In this document: positions 50,019-58,648 of the stretch, piece by piece
How the letters are laid out: each line of letters starts with the position of its first letter
Numbering within the stretch: the first letter of the stretch is position 1
Source: Amycolatopsis thermoflava N1165
GTDB taxonomy: Bacteria > Actinomycetota > Actinomycetes > Mycobacteriales > Pseudonocardiaceae
Direction of reading: 5' to 3'
Length of the DNA: 64,000 nucleotides
Assembly: GCF_000473265.1 (NCBI RefSeq)
Contig: NZ_KI421511.1
Span: forward strand, 8,613,911 to 8,677,910
The notes under the pieces: model-generated
The model's database searches: none
What the model saw: only the letters and a program-made list of their open reading frames with translations
Told to the model about the DNA's origin: nothing
Made by a program: the position numbers and the translations under genes

Positions 50019-50651
50019 ATGCTCGTCGGACACCTCGCCGCGATCTTCCGCTACCCCGTCAAGTCCATGGCCGCGCAAGCACTGGACGAGGCCGCCGTCT
50101 CCTGGCACGGCCTCGACGGTGACCGGCGCTGGGCGTTCGTCCGGCCGGGCCAGGAGTCGAACGGCTTCCCCTGGCTCACCATCCGCAGGCGCAACGACCT
50201 CGTCCGCCACCAGGTCGTCGGCGAGTCCCAGGTTCGCACCCCGGACGGCAGGCTGCACGACGTCACCGATCCCGCGCTCGCCGCGGAACTGGGCGCCGCG
50301 CGCGTCCAGAAACTCGACCGCGGCACGTTCGACAGCGCGCCGTTGTCCCTGATCACCACCCGCAGCGCCGGTGCCGAGCCGCTGCGCTTCCGCCCCAACC
50401 TCCTGATCGACACCGACGTGCCCGAGGAGGACTGGATCGGCCGCACGCTCCGCATCGGCACCACCCGCATCCGGGTCGACCGCCGCGACCGGCGCTGCGT
50501 GGTCGTCAACGTCGATCCGCGCACCGGCCGGCGCGACCCGGCCGTCCTGCGCCGCATCGCCCGCGAGCACGACATGTGCCTCGGCGTCTACGGGTCCACT
50601 GTGGAACCGGGCACGGTCGGGGCCGGGGACGAGGTCGTCGTGCTAGCGTGA
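50019..50651 (+). CDS. MOSC-domain protein
   Basis: 210 residues, CGAGGAGG upstream of ATG 50019. N-terminal beta-barrel (AAIFRYPVKSMAAQALDEAAV) and MOSC core (LRFRPNLLIDTDV, IRVDRRDRRCVVVNVDPRTG) with the conserved Cys in DRRCVVVNV. MOSC proteins bind sulfide or molybdenum cofactor and act in Mo-enzyme sulfuration or N-hydroxyl reduction. The possible substrate links to the Mo enzymes elsewhere in the window. The unusual point is the SAH-type RNA in its leader. Confidence 0.9.
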   Translation: MLVGHLAAIFRYPVKSMAAQALDEAAVSWHGLDGDRRWAFVRPGQESNGFPWLTIRRRNDLVRHQVVGESQVRTPDGRLHDVTDPALAAELGAARVQKLDRGTFDSAPLSLITTRSAGAEPLRFRPNLLIDTDVPEEDWIGRTLRIGTTRIRVDRRDRRCVVVNVDPRTGRRDPAVLRRIAREHDMCLGVYGSTVEPGTVGAGDEVVVLA

Positions 50652-50654
50652 GCG

Positions 50655-50812
50655 CGCCAGTCGTGCCCCGCGAGGGGCCAGGGAATCCGGTGCGAATCCG
50701 GAACTGACGCGCAGCGGTGAGCGGCGACGGGCGGGACAACGGCCACTGGACCACGCGGTCCGGGAAGGCGTTCCGCCCGGACGACCCCGAGTCCGAAGAC
50801 CTGCTGGCACCC
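50655..50812 (+). ncRNA. Cobalamin riboswitch
   Basis: Contains the core CAGGGAATCCGGTGCGAATCC (about 50679-50699), the GCAGCGGTGAG element near 50711 and the B12 box GAGTCCGAAGACCTGC near 50789-50804. A CCCCCG/CGGGGG hairpin follows (50810-50823) and may sequester translation or end transcription. Located directly before the vitamin-B12-type binding protein, which agrees with the assignment. Confidence 0.85.
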
Positions 50813-50874
50813 CCGCCACGGGGGAGACCGCCGGACCGGGCTCCGCGCATGAGCCCTCGACGCTAGGGGCCGCT

Positions 50875-51870
50875 GTGCGCCGATCGATGACCTTCCCACT
50901 GCTCGCCGCCGTGCTGGCGCTGACCGGGTGCGCGAGCGCCACCCCCTCCGGGGCCACCGCGGCGGTGGTCGTGGACAACTGCGGCCACCAGGTCCGCGTG
51001 CCGGAACCGCCGCGGCGGGCGGTCGCGCTCAACCAGGGCGCGGCGGAGATCATGCTGTCCCTCGGCCTCGCGGACCGCATGGCAGGCACCGCCACCTGGA
51101 CCGATCCCGTGCTGCCGCACCTGGCCGCGGACAACGCCAAGGTGCCCCGGCTCGCCGAGAACTACCCGTCGTTCGAGACCGTGCTCGCCGCCGAGCCGGA
51201 CTTCGTCGCCGCCTCGTTCGGCGCCATCCTCGGCAAGGGCGGCGTCGCGACCCGCGAGCAGTTCGAGCAACTCGGGGTGCCCGCCTACCTGTCGCCGACC
51301 GAATGCGCCAAGGACACCAGCGGCGGCGGCGACGGCACGCGCACCGAAACGCTGACCATGGACGCCGTCTACACCGAGATCCGGGACCTCGCGCGGATCT
51401 TCGGCGTCGAGGACCGCGGCGAACAGCTGGTCACCAGCCTGCAGGAACGGATGCGGGCGGTCGCGGGCGCCGGTGCGAACGCCCGGCTGATGTTCTGGTT
51501 CGCCAACTCCGAAGCCCCCTACCTGGCGGGTTGCTGCGGCGCGCCCGGCATCATCACGACGACCGTGGGCGCCCGCAACGTCTTCGACGACACGCGCGAG
51601 GAGTGGCCGCAGATCAACTGGGAGACGGTCGCCGAACGCGACCCGGACGTGATCGTCCTCGGCGACCTCACCCGCCGTTCGCAGACCGCGGAGAACGCCG
51701 CTGCCAAGATCGCGTTCCTGGAGTCGCACCCGGTGACCCGCGACCTGGCCGCGGTGCGGAACAAGCGGTACGTGCTGTTGTCCGGGCAGGCGATGAACCC
51801 GACGCTGCGCACCGTGGACGGCGCCGAGCAGGTCGCCGCGGCGCTGCGCGGGTTCGGGTTTGCCAGGTGA
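50875..51870 (+). CDS. btuF: Cobalamin/Fe-siderophore-type ABC binding lipoprotein (BtuF-like)
   Basis: 331 residues from GTG 50875 (AGGGG six bases upstream; ATG four codons later possible). Lipobox LALTGC with Cys near 23. Two-lobed FecB/BtuF fold (VVVDNCGHQVRVPEPPRRAVALN, LGLADRMAGTA, EPDFVAASFGAIL, DPDVIVLGDLTRR). The cobalamin riboswitch in its leader points to B12 or a precursor as ligand. Confidence 0.9.
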   Translation: MRRSMTFPLLAAVLALTGCASATPSGATAAVVVDNCGHQVRVPEPPRRAVALNQGAAEIMLSLGLADRMAGTATWTDPVLPHLAADNAKVPRLAENYPSFETVLAAEPDFVAASFGAILGKGGVATREQFEQLGVPAYLSPTECAKDTSGGGDGTRTETLTMDAVYTEIRDLARIFGVEDRGEQLVTSLQERMRAVAGAGANARLMFWFANSEAPYLAGCCGAPGIITTTVGARNVFDDTREEWPQINWETVAERDPDVIVLGDLTRRSQTAENAAAKIAFLESHPVTRDLAAVRNKRYVLLSGQAMNPTLRTVDGAEQVAAALRGFGFAR

Positions 51871-52904
51871 TGCGCACCGCGCGCGTCCTGCCGCTGTGCG
51901 CCGGGGGTCTCGCGCTGCTCGTGGTGTCGGTGGCCGTCGCGGTGACGATCGGCCCGGCCGGGATCGGTGTGGGCGACGTGTATGCCACCGTCCTGGCCCA
52001 CCTCGGCTTCGGCGAGCCGGTGCTCTCGCCGGTCCGCGACGGGATCGTGTGGCACCTGCGGATCCCGCGCGCCCTGCTGGCCGCCGTGTGCGGCGCGGGT
52101 TTGGCGGTGTGCGGGGCGGTCATGCAGTCGCTGCTGCGCAACCCGCTCGCCGACCCGTTCGTGCTCGGGGTGTCCTCGGGCGCGTCGACCGGCGCCGTGC
52201 TGGTCGTGGTGCTCGGGGTCGGCGGGGGAGTGGTGTCGTTGTCGGCGGGGGCGTTCGCCGGGGCGGTGCTGTCGTTCGGGCTCGTGCTGTTGCTCAGCCA
52301 GACGCTGGGCGGCACCACCGAGCGCGTGGTGCTGTCCGGGGTCGCGGCGATGCAGCTGTTCTCCGCGCTGACGTCGTTCGTCGTGCTGACGGCCGGGGAC
52401 GCGGAAACGACGCGGGGCGTGTTGTTCTGGCTGCTCGGTTCGTTCAGCAGCGCGTCGTGGTCCGAGGTCGGCGTGTGTGCGGCGGTGCTGGTCGTCGCGC
52501 TGCTGGTGTGCTTCGGCCACGCCCGCACGCTCGACGTGCTCGCCTACGGCCAGGACCTCGCCGCGGCGCTCGGGGTCGCGCTGACGCGAACCCGGATCGT
52601 GCTGATGTGCGTCACCGCGCTGCTGACGGCCGCGCTGGTGAGCGCCTGCGGGGCGGTCGGGTTCGTCGGGCTGGTGCTCCCGCACGCGGCCCGTGCGCTG
52701 GTCGGCCCTGGCCACGGACGCCTGCTGCCGGTCACCGCCGTGGCCGGCGCGGTGTTCCTGGTGTGGGTGGACACGCTGGCGCGCACGATGCTCGATCCGC
52801 AGGAGGTGCCGGTCGGCGTGGTCACGTCGATCATCGGCGTGCCCGCGTTCGTGGCCGTGCTGTACCGCAGCCGTCCACAATGGACGCGGCGGGTGGCAGC
52901 CTAA
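51870..52904 (+). CDS. btuC: FecCD/BtuC-family ABC permease
   Basis: 344 residues, about ten helices. Family motifs WHLRIPRALLAAVCGAGLAVCGAVMQ in pieces, LRNPLADPFVLGVSSGASTGA, LGTTERVVL-like segment, ALGVALTRTRIVLM and ACGAVGFVGLVLPHAARALVG (EAA-like region). TGATG overlap with the binding protein. No ATPase follows: the next gene is convergent and unrelated, so the transporter must borrow an ATPase from elsewhere. Confidence 0.92.
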   Translation: MRTARVLPLCAGGLALLVVSVAVAVTIGPAGIGVGDVYATVLAHLGFGEPVLSPVRDGIVWHLRIPRALLAAVCGAGLAVCGAVMQSLLRNPLADPFVLGVSSGASTGAVLVVVLGVGGGVVSLSAGAFAGAVLSFGLVLLLSQTLGGTTERVVLSGVAAMQLFSALTSFVVLTAGDAETTRGVLFWLLGSFSSASWSEVGVCAAVLVVALLVCFGHARTLDVLAYGQDLAAALGVALTRTRIVLMCVTALLTAALVSACGAVGFVGLVLPHAARALVGPGHGRLLPVTAVAGAVFLVWVDTLARTMLDPQEVPVGVVTSIIGVPAFVAVLYRSRPQWTRRVAA

Positions 52905-53134
52905 CGAATCGCGTCGCGGCCGGCGTCGGTGAGTTTGGCGGGGATGCGGGCACCGGTGCCGGGGACGCGGCGGACCAGGCCGGCGTGGATCAGCAGTCGC
53001 GCGCCGAACTGGTCGCAGCAGGAGAGTCCGTCGACGTACACGTGCGGCTCGCTGCTCGCGGTCAGTTCCACGCGGCCGTCGGCAACCGCTTTCAGGAACT
53101 CGACGTCGCGGTGGCTGAGGGTGGACGCGGTCAT
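52901..53134 (-). CDS. Small winged-helix-like hypothetical protein
   Basis: 77 residues from ATG 53134. RDVEFLKAVADGRVELTAS at the start and GLVRRVPGTGARIPAKLTDAGRDAI at the end resemble a recognition helix and wing of a MarR-like fold; CC in LSCCDQFGARLL is notable. It overlaps the convergent permease by four bases. The twin FadR-like sites at 53180-53227 lie 46-93 bases upstream, so it may be controlled by them. Confidence 0.6.
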   Translation of the reverse strand: MTASTLSHRDVEFLKAVADGRVELTASSEPHVYVDGLSCCDQFGARLLIHAGLVRRVPGTGARIPAKLTDAGRDAIR

Positions 53135-53179
53135 CGCTGGCACCTTTCCGAGAACGGTGTGGTGCGCCACAGAATAGAG

Positions 53180-53227
53180 GATCGTTGAACAATCGAGCAA
53201 CCGGGTTGACGGATCGTTCAACAATCG
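53180..53227. promoter_or_regulatory. Two GATCGTTSAACAATCG operators 32 bases apart
   Basis: GATCGTTGAACAATCG (53180-53195) and GATCGTTCAACAATCG (53212-53227) differ only at the centre. Each is a near-palindrome that fits the FadR/GntR consensus TNGTNNNACNA. One lies upstream of the -35 box and one within the spacer of the promoter at 53206-53234, as expected of a repressor site. Confidence 0.6.
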
Positions 53228-53234
53228 CTAGCGT
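53206..53234 (+). promoter_or_regulatory. Housekeeping-type promoter TTGACG-17-TAGCGT
   Basis: TTGACG (53206-53211) and TAGCGT (53229-53234) are separated by exactly 17 bases, the best sigma-A-like promoter in the window, with operator copies overlapping it. Transcription would begin just before the ATG of a 24-codon frame. Confidence 0.65.
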
Positions 53235-53242
53235 TGCAGAGC

Positions 53243-53317
53243 ATGCGACCCAGCTCACAGGACACGCGGCAGACCCTCATCGGCGGCGACCCCGACGACA
53301 TCTCCTGGATTCCCTGA
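53243..53317 (+). CDS. 24-residue peptide of unknown role
   Basis: ATG 53243 to TGA 53317; the peptide starts MRPSSQDTRQ and ends DDISWIP. It directly follows the strong promoter; the start is eight bases after the -10 box. It could be a leader peptide, a small regulator, a precursor peptide, or a remnant of a lost gene, since nothing else follows on this strand before the convergent lipoprotein gene. Bases 53318-53460 show nothing more than another TTGTTGAA at 53321. Confidence 0.35.
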   Translation: MRPSSQDTRQTLIGGDPDDISWIP

Positions 53318-53460
53318 AATTGTTGAAGACCTGCCAGTAACACGCCCTGCTTTCGCCTCGATTCACTGTTAAGGCCCGCGCGGAGGGTGGGCGCGACACC
53401 TCCGGCACCGCCGTCTTGCCCGCGCTCGAACTCCCCCTCGGAGCGTTGTGGCAGGCGAGT

Positions 53461-53503
53461 GGCCCCCGAGTGCGGACTCCCAACTGCCCCGCGCTCGGGG
53501 GCC
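53461..53503. terminator. Hairpin abutting the lipoprotein stop codon
   Basis: Perfect 10-base arms GGCCCCCGAG and CTCGGGGGCC with a 23-base loop; the right arm ends one base before the TAG (reverse strand) of the lipoprotein gene. It can also end the peptide transcript coming from the left. Confidence 0.7.
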
Positions 53504-54457
53504 CTATTCGTACACCACGTAGACCGGTTGCGGCTGCAGCCCGACCACCTGCTCGGGCGTCATCAGCGGTTCCCCGTCGCGGGTGTCCTCCTGGTAGAAG
53601 AGCTTGAACCCGGCCTTGACGTGCGGCGGCTTGCGCTTCATCACCTGGTCCCAGGTGGCTTTCTTCGCCTCGGCGCTGCCGATGCCGTCCACCACGTTGA
53701 TCACCGCGACCCCGTTGTGCCGCTTCAGCCCGGCGATGTCCCGCACGACCGTGACCGCCACCTGGTGGTAGACCATGATCTTCGCCGGCAGCCGGTGCCG
53801 CGCCACCAGCGAAGCGAGGTAAGCGGCCACACCGTCGAGCTCCTCGCCGGTCGTCACGCCGAACTCCTCGCCCGGCACGACGCCCGGTTCCACCGCCCAC
53901 TCCGGGTCCAGCGCGACACCGACGTCCGGCTCGGTCAGCCAGTGCTCGAACGCCTTCACCTCGGGCAGGAAGTCCGCGCGCCCCGGCTGGATGTTGAGCA
54001 GCAGCTGCCCGTCGAGCGCCCGCGCGGCGTCGAGGTAGCGCTGGATGGTGCTGTCGTTCGCCCGGCTGCGGTACATGCCGTCCGGGCCCGGCGTCGGGTT
54101 CACCGTCGTCGCGATCAGCTCGACCACCGGGATCACCGGCCGGTTCCGCGGATAGGTGCCGATCAGCTCGCGCAGCTGCGCGGAGGCCTCCTGCAGATCA
54201 CCGGTCATCCGCCCCAGCGCCGGGCTGCCCGGCGCGCCGCAGTAGCCGACCAGCAGGTGGTCCTCGACCACGCTGTGCGCGGCGACCTGCGCCGGGAACC
54301 CGCGCAACCCCGCCGCGGGCGCGTCCAGCGGCGTCGGCCGCCCGGAAAGCGCCTGCCTGGAAAAGAAACCCTCACCACCGCTGCTGCAGGCGACGCTCGC
54401 CGCGCCCGCCAGGGCCGCGGTGAGGAACGCCCGCCTGCCGACCGTGCTCCCCGCCAT
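53504..54457 (-). CDS. Tat-exported lipoprotein of unknown function
   Basis: 317 residues from ATG 54457. Twin-arginine signal GRRAFLTAALAGAASVAC with a lipobox ending at Cys24. The mature protein looks like an alpha/beta barrel (LLVGYCGAPGSPALGRM, RPVIPVVELIATTV, LLLNIQPGRADFLPEV, DVGVALDPEWAV, KIMVYHQVAVTVVRD, VAVINVVDGIG) and may be a glycoside-hydrolase-like domain. No catalytic motif can be named with confidence. Alone in its transcription unit. Confidence 0.75.
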   Translation of the reverse strand: MAGSTVGRRAFLTAALAGAASVACSSGGEGFFSRQALSGRPTPLDAPAAGLRGFPAQVAAHSVVEDHLLVGYCGAPGSPALGRMTGDLQEASAQLRELIGTYPRNRPVIPVVELIATTVNPTPGPDGMYRSRANDSTIQRYLDAARALDGQLLLNIQPGRADFLPEVKAFEHWLTEPDVGVALDPEWAVEPGVVPGEEFGVTTGEELDGVAAYLASLVARHRLPAKIMVYHQVAVTVVRDIAGLKRHNGVAVINVVDGIGSAEAKKATWDQVMKRKPPHVKAGFKLFYQEDTRDGEPLMTPEQVVGLQPQPVYVVYE

Positions 54458-54535
54458 GACCACGGGATGCCCTGGTCTCGACCACTTACACACAGCAGCC
54501 GGAAAATCACTCCCCGCGAGACGGCTTCGTTACCG

Positions 54536-55924
54536 TCAGCCGGGCAGCAGCTCGGTCACCAGCTGGGTGAGTTGACGCAGGTTGCGGCACTCGTGCATCG
54601 GCACCACGCGGGCGTACCGCAGCGCGGCGGAATCGCCCGTGCCCCAAGCTGATCGCGCCTCCGGGTTGAGCCAGTGGACGTGCTTGGCCCGCTCCGCGAT
54701 CCGGCGCACCGCGTCCAGGTTCGGGTCGCCGCCGTTGGTGCGGCCGTCGCCGAGGATCAGCACCGACGTGCGCGGCCCGACCGCGTCCGGCCACCCGTCC
54801 ACGAAGCTCGCCAGCGAACCGCCGTAGTCGCTGCTCATGCCCCAGCGGGTGAGCTTCGCCTGCGTGAGGATGCGCCGCGCGAGCCCCTCCGGGTCCGCCG
54901 CGCCCGCGGTGACCAGGCCGGTGATCTCGTCGGTCAGCTCGACGAACGCGAACGTGCGGATCTTGCTGAACTGGTCCGACAGCGCCTGCACCAGCAGCAG
55001 CGTGAACTGCGCGAACCCGGCCACCGACCCGGACATGTCGCACAGCAGCACCAGTTCCGGGCGGCCGGGACGGCGGTCGCGCATCGCAGGCCGCATCGGC
55101 ACCCCGCCCGTGGCCAGCGACCGGCGCAGCGTGCGGCGCAGGTCGATCTGCCCGCGCCGGGCGCGGCGCCGCCGGGTCGCCAGCCGGGTGGCGAGCTTGC
55201 GCGACAACGGCTGGATGGTGCGGCGCAGCTCGGCGAGCTGGGCGCGGGTGGCGTTGGTGAAGCTGACCAGGTCGGTCTGCGGCGGCACCGCGTACTGCGC
55301 GATCCGCTCGCGCCCGCGCAGCTCGGCGGTGCGACGGCGGGCCTCGGCCTGCACCGCCTCCCGGTAAGCGCCGATCCGGGAGCGCGCCTCGCTGCGGGCG
55401 ACCGCGTCGCCGAACGCGCTGTCGTCCGTGCGGATCGCGGCGAGCACCCGGTTCAGCAGCGCGTCCGGCCGCACCCGGTCCAGCGCCTGGTAGGCCGACC
55501 AGCCGCGCATCCCGTTCGCCCCGCCGCCGCCGGACCCGCCGTCGCCGAACGAGCCGTACCGGCCGAACTGGTCGACCGCAGCCGAAGCCAGCGCCCGCAG
55601 GCGTTCCCCGTCGCCCTCGGCGAGCGCGGCGACCAGCGCCTCCCGCAGCTCCGCCGCGTCCGCGGGCGCCTCCCCGGCCGTCTCCGCCGCGCCGACCGCG
55701 ACCGGGAAGTACAGGTCGAACAACGCGTCGAAGGTGCCACGCTGTCCCGAGCGGCGCAGGACGGTCGCCGCCAGCGCGGCCCGCAGCGCCTCGCGGTCGG
55801 CCAGCCCGAGCACGTCCACCGCGGCGGCCGCGTCCACCGTTTCGCCGGGGCCGACCGGGATGCCGTGCTCGCGCAGCGAGCCGACGAACTCGACCAGCCG
55901 CTGCGCCAGCGCCGGGGAGGTCAT
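54536..55924 (-). CDS. CoxE-like VWA-domain protein
   Basis: 462 residues. The C-terminal von Willebrand A domain has a complete MIDAS (DMSGSVAG near 300, a T in TDE and late D in LGDGRTNGGDPN). The middle has a basic segment (TRRRRARRGQIDLRRTLRRS). Pairs with the MoxR ATPase next to it (ATGA overlap), the combination that matures metal centres of CO-dehydrogenase-family enzymes (CoxD/CoxE). The CoxLSM genes are 25 kb away. Confidence 0.9.
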   Translation of the reverse strand: MTSPALAQRLVEFVGSLREHGIPVGPGETVDAAAAVDVLGLADREALRAALAATVLRRSGQRGTFDALFDLYFPVAVGAAETAGEAPADAAELREALVAALAEGDGERLRALASAAVDQFGRYGSFGDGGSGGGGANGMRGWSAYQALDRVRPDALLNRVLAAIRTDDSAFGDAVARSEARSRIGAYREAVQAEARRRTAELRGRERIAQYAVPPQTDLVSFTNATRAQLAELRRTIQPLSRKLATRLATRRRRARRGQIDLRRTLRRSLATGGVPMRPAMRDRRPGRPELVLLCDMSGSVAGFAQFTLLLVQALSDQFSKIRTFAFVELTDEITGLVTAGAADPEGLARRILTQAKLTRWGMSSDYGGSLASFVDGWPDAVGPRTSVLILGDGRTNGGDPNLDAVRRIAERAKHVHWLNPEARSAWGTGDSAALRYARVVPMHECRNLRQLTQLVTELLPG

Positions 55925-56796
55925 GACAGCAGCGAGTCGAGCCGCAGCTCGGCCGCGGCCTTCCGGTGGTCGCTCTGGTACTTCAGGATCACGCCGAGGC
56001 TCGTCTCGACCACCTGCTCGTCGAGCGTGTCGGCGCCCAGCGCGAGCAGCGTGCGCGCCCAGTCGACGGTCTCGGCGATCGAGGGCGCCTTGCGCAGTTC
56101 CATCGTCCGCAGCGCGGCGACCACCCGCACCACCGAGTCCGCCAGGCGCGCGTCCAGCCCGGGCACCTTGAGGGTGACGATGTCGCGCTCCAGCTCCGGC
56201 GTGGGGAAGTCCAGGTGCAGGAACAGGCAGCGCCGCTTGAGCGCCTCCGACAGCTCACGCGTCGCGTTCGAGGTGAGCAGCACGAACGGGCGGCGCTGCG
56301 CGGTGATCGTGCCCAGCTCGGGCACGGTCACCTGGAAGTCGCCGAGGACCTCCAGCAGCAGGCCCTCCATCTCGACGTCGGCCTTGTCGGTCTCGTCGAT
56401 CAGCAGCACCGTGGGGTCCGGGTTGCGGATCGCCTTGAGCAGCGGGCGGGGGAGGAGGAACTCCTCGCTGAACACCTCGTCGCGCGCCTGCTCCCAGCCC
56501 TCGTCGCGACCGGCGGTGATGCGCAGCAGCTGCTTGGCGTGGTTCCACTCGTACAGCGCGCGGGCCTCGTCGATGCCCTCGTAGCACTGCAACCGCACCA
56601 GCTCGCTGCCGGTGGCCTGCGCCAGCGCCCGCGCCAGCTCGGTCTTGCCCACCCCGGCCGGGCCCTCGACCAGCAGCGGCTTGCCGAGGCGGTCGGCGAG
56701 GAAGACGGTGGTGGCGACGGCGGTGGACGCCAGGTAGCCCGCGCCGGCCAGGCGCTCGACGACCTCGTCGACCGAGCCGAACAACGGCTCCTGCAT
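55921..56796 (-). CDS. MoxR-family AAA+ ATPase (CoxD-like)
   Basis: 291 residues. Walker A EGPAGVGKTELA near 45, Walker B VLLIDETDKAD near 128, sensor 1 LLTSNATRELSEALKRRCLF near 178 and the lid with sensor 2. Translationally coupled to the CoxE-like protein; the pair is expected to act as an assembly chaperone for a metalloenzyme. Confidence 0.93.
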   Translation of the reverse strand: MQEPLFGSVDEVVERLAGAGYLASTAVATTVFLADRLGKPLLVEGPAGVGKTELARALAQATGSELVRLQCYEGIDEARALYEWNHAKQLLRITAGRDEGWEQARDEVFSEEFLLPRPLLKAIRNPDPTVLLIDETDKADVEMEGLLLEVLGDFQVTVPELGTITAQRRPFVLLTSNATRELSEALKRRCLFLHLDFPTPELERDIVTLKVPGLDARLADSVVRVVAALRTMELRKAPSIAETVDWARTLLALGADTLDEQVVETSLGVILKYQSDHRKAAAELRLDSLLS

Positions 56797-56873
56797 CGGC
56801 CCTCCCTGGGTTGGTGCGCAACCCACCCATTCTGGGCCCTCGGGACCCGGCCGCGCGGCCGTCGTGCCCAATC

Positions 56874-57635
56874 TCACGCCGCGTAGCGGGTGACGGCCGC
56901 CAGCGCCGCGCGCAGTCCGGAGACGTCCCCGGTCACCGCCAGCGGGTCGGCAGGCCCGCGCCCCCACAGCCACAGGTACACGTCCTCCGGCGCGCCGGAC
57001 ACCCGCCCGTCGGCGCTGTCCGCGGATTCCGGTCGCACCACGGGATTTCCGGTTCCCGACGGCATCCGCACCGTCCACACGCGACCGGCGCACTGCACCT
57101 CGAACACCTCGCCCGAGGCGTCCACCGAGACCGTCTCCTCGGGCGCAGGCCGGTTGCCCTCCGCCAGCCACACCGTCAGCACCTCGTCCACCCCGTCGGC
57201 GGCGAGCGCCGGATCGACCACCGGCGGCAGACCGAGCGCCTGCTCCAGGTCGACCCGGTGCACGGTGAACTCGTGGGCCATCCGGCGGCGCCAGAACCCG
57301 TAGGTGCGGTCGGCGGGGAACCAGGTCTGGCAGGGGAAACTCGGCGGGCGGCTGGCGAGGCTGCGGAACAGCCCGTCGGACGCGGCGCGGAACCAGCCCA
57401 GCACGTCCTGCCCCGCGGGCGGTTCCCGTTCCCACTCCAGCGGCAGGGTCTGGCTGTCCACCCAGGCGGTCACGCGGTGCGCGACCCCGCCGAGGTGGCG
57501 GACCAGCGCGCCCGCCGTCCACCCCGGACACGCGGGCACCGGGAGGTCCGGATCGGCTGGTGCGGCGAGGACCCCGATGCCGTGGATCTCGGCGCGCAGG
57601 GTGTCGAGGAGGAACGGCTGGTCGGGTTTCGTCAT
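56874..57635 (-). CDS. Maleylpyruvate-isomerase/DinB-fold (mycothiol-type) protein
   Basis: 253 residues. N-terminal four-helix bundle with metal histidines in GALVRHLGGVAHRVTAW and MAHEFTVHRVDLEQAL (H-x3-E-H-like set), and an SCP2-like C-terminal domain with VWTVRMP and GAPEDVYLWLWGR. TIGR03083 type; members are mycothiol-dependent transferases or isomerases. Substrate unknown. It is on the same strand as the MoxR/CoxE pair. Confidence 0.85.
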   Translation of the reverse strand: MTKPDQPFLLDTLRAEIHGIGVLAAPADPDLPVPACPGWTAGALVRHLGGVAHRVTAWVDSQTLPLEWEREPPAGQDVLGWFRAASDGLFRSLASRPPSFPCQTWFPADRTYGFWRRRMAHEFTVHRVDLEQALGLPPVVDPALAADGVDEVLTVWLAEGNRPAPEETVSVDASGEVFEVQCAGRVWTVRMPSGTGNPVVRPESADSADGRVSGAPEDVYLWLWGRGPADPLAVTGDVSGLRAALAAVTRYAA

Positions 57636-57712
57636 GACCCGCCGAACATACCGGGTGGGTGATCGTCGTGGGGGCCGGATCGGTTCCGAAGTGGACATCG
57701 CGGCCCGTCCTG

Positions 57713-58648
57713 TCACAAGGGCTTTCCGTCCAGCCGCATGCGCACCTGGATCGTCGTGCCGTGCGGCGCGCGGTGGGTGCGGACCAGGTCGGCCAGGTCG
57801 TTGACGAGCAGCAGGCCGCGCCCGGACAGCTGACCGCGAGCGGGTGGGCGGCGTCCGGCGAGCGGGTCGGTCAGCCGCCCGCGGTCGGTGGCGGAGCAGA
57901 CCAGTTCCGCGCCCTCGCGCCACAGGCTCAGCTCGCACGGGGTGCCTGCGTGCAGCAGGCTGTTCGTCGCCAGCTCGGTGACGATCAGCTTGAGGTCCTC
58001 GGTGCGTGCCTCGCTCAGCCCGAACTCCAGCGCGTACGCGGCGACGGACCGGCGCGCGACGGACAGGTGATCCGGCACCTGGACGCGGAAGGTCACCGCA
58101 CCCGCGGCCGGTTTCAGCTCGTCGTTGTACCGGGCGACCAGGTCGTCCCACGCGTAGGTGTCGCTGCCGCGCCGCACACCACGCTCGGTGACCAGTGGAT
58201 GCGTCATGTGCGCGTCCGCGATCGCGTCCGGGTCGAGCGCCTTGGTGTCGTACGGGCACACGATCGTCACGTCGCGGCCCGCGAAGGCCGGGTTGATGAG
58301 GGCCTCGTGCTGGGCGCACGCCGGGTACTCGACGGCGGACCGCCCGTCCCAGATGGGCTCGCCGATGATGCGCACACGCGCGGCGTCGCGGTGCCGGTCG
58401 GCGAAGCCGCGCAGCACCTGGGGGATGATCCGGCCCGGGTTGCGGCCCGCCACACTCATGTCCAGCAGGTGCACGCGGCTCGCGTCGTCGCCGAGCGCCT
58501 CGCGCAGCAGCGACAGGTTGGGCTCCGGCACGGCGGCCGCCACCGGGTCGCCCGCCGCCAGGCCCTCGGCCAGGAACGGCACCAGCCCGTCCAGGTACTC
58601 CGCCGGTGAGCCGTAGAACAGGGCCTCGTGCACGAATCCGGTGCTCAT
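57713..58648 (-). CDS. MEDS-domain sensor fused to RsbW-type HATPase
   Basis: 311 residues. Residues 1-165 are a MEDS (DcmR-type sensory) domain (HEALFYGSPAEYLDGLVPFLAEGL, LLDMSVAGRNPGRIIP, YPACAQHEALINPAF). Residues 185-305 are a GHKL ATPase (IVTELATNSLLHAGTPCELSL, GRGLLLVNDLADL). Likely an anti-sigma kinase whose activity is set by the MEDS ligand. Four-base overlap with the upstream MEDS-STAS gene. Confidence 0.88.
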   Translation of the reverse strand: MSTGFVHEALFYGSPAEYLDGLVPFLAEGLAAGDPVAAAVPEPNLSLLREALGDDASRVHLLDMSVAGRNPGRIIPQVLRGFADRHRDAARVRIIGEPIWDGRSAVEYPACAQHEALINPAFAGRDVTIVCPYDTKALDPDAIADAHMTHPLVTERGVRRGSDTYAWDDLVARYNDELKPAAGAVTFRVQVPDHLSVARRSVAAYALEFGLSEARTEDLKLIVTELATNSLLHAGTPCELSLWREGAELVCSATDRGRLTDPLAGRRPPARGQLSGRGLLLVNDLADLVRTHRAPHGTTIQVRMRLDGKPL

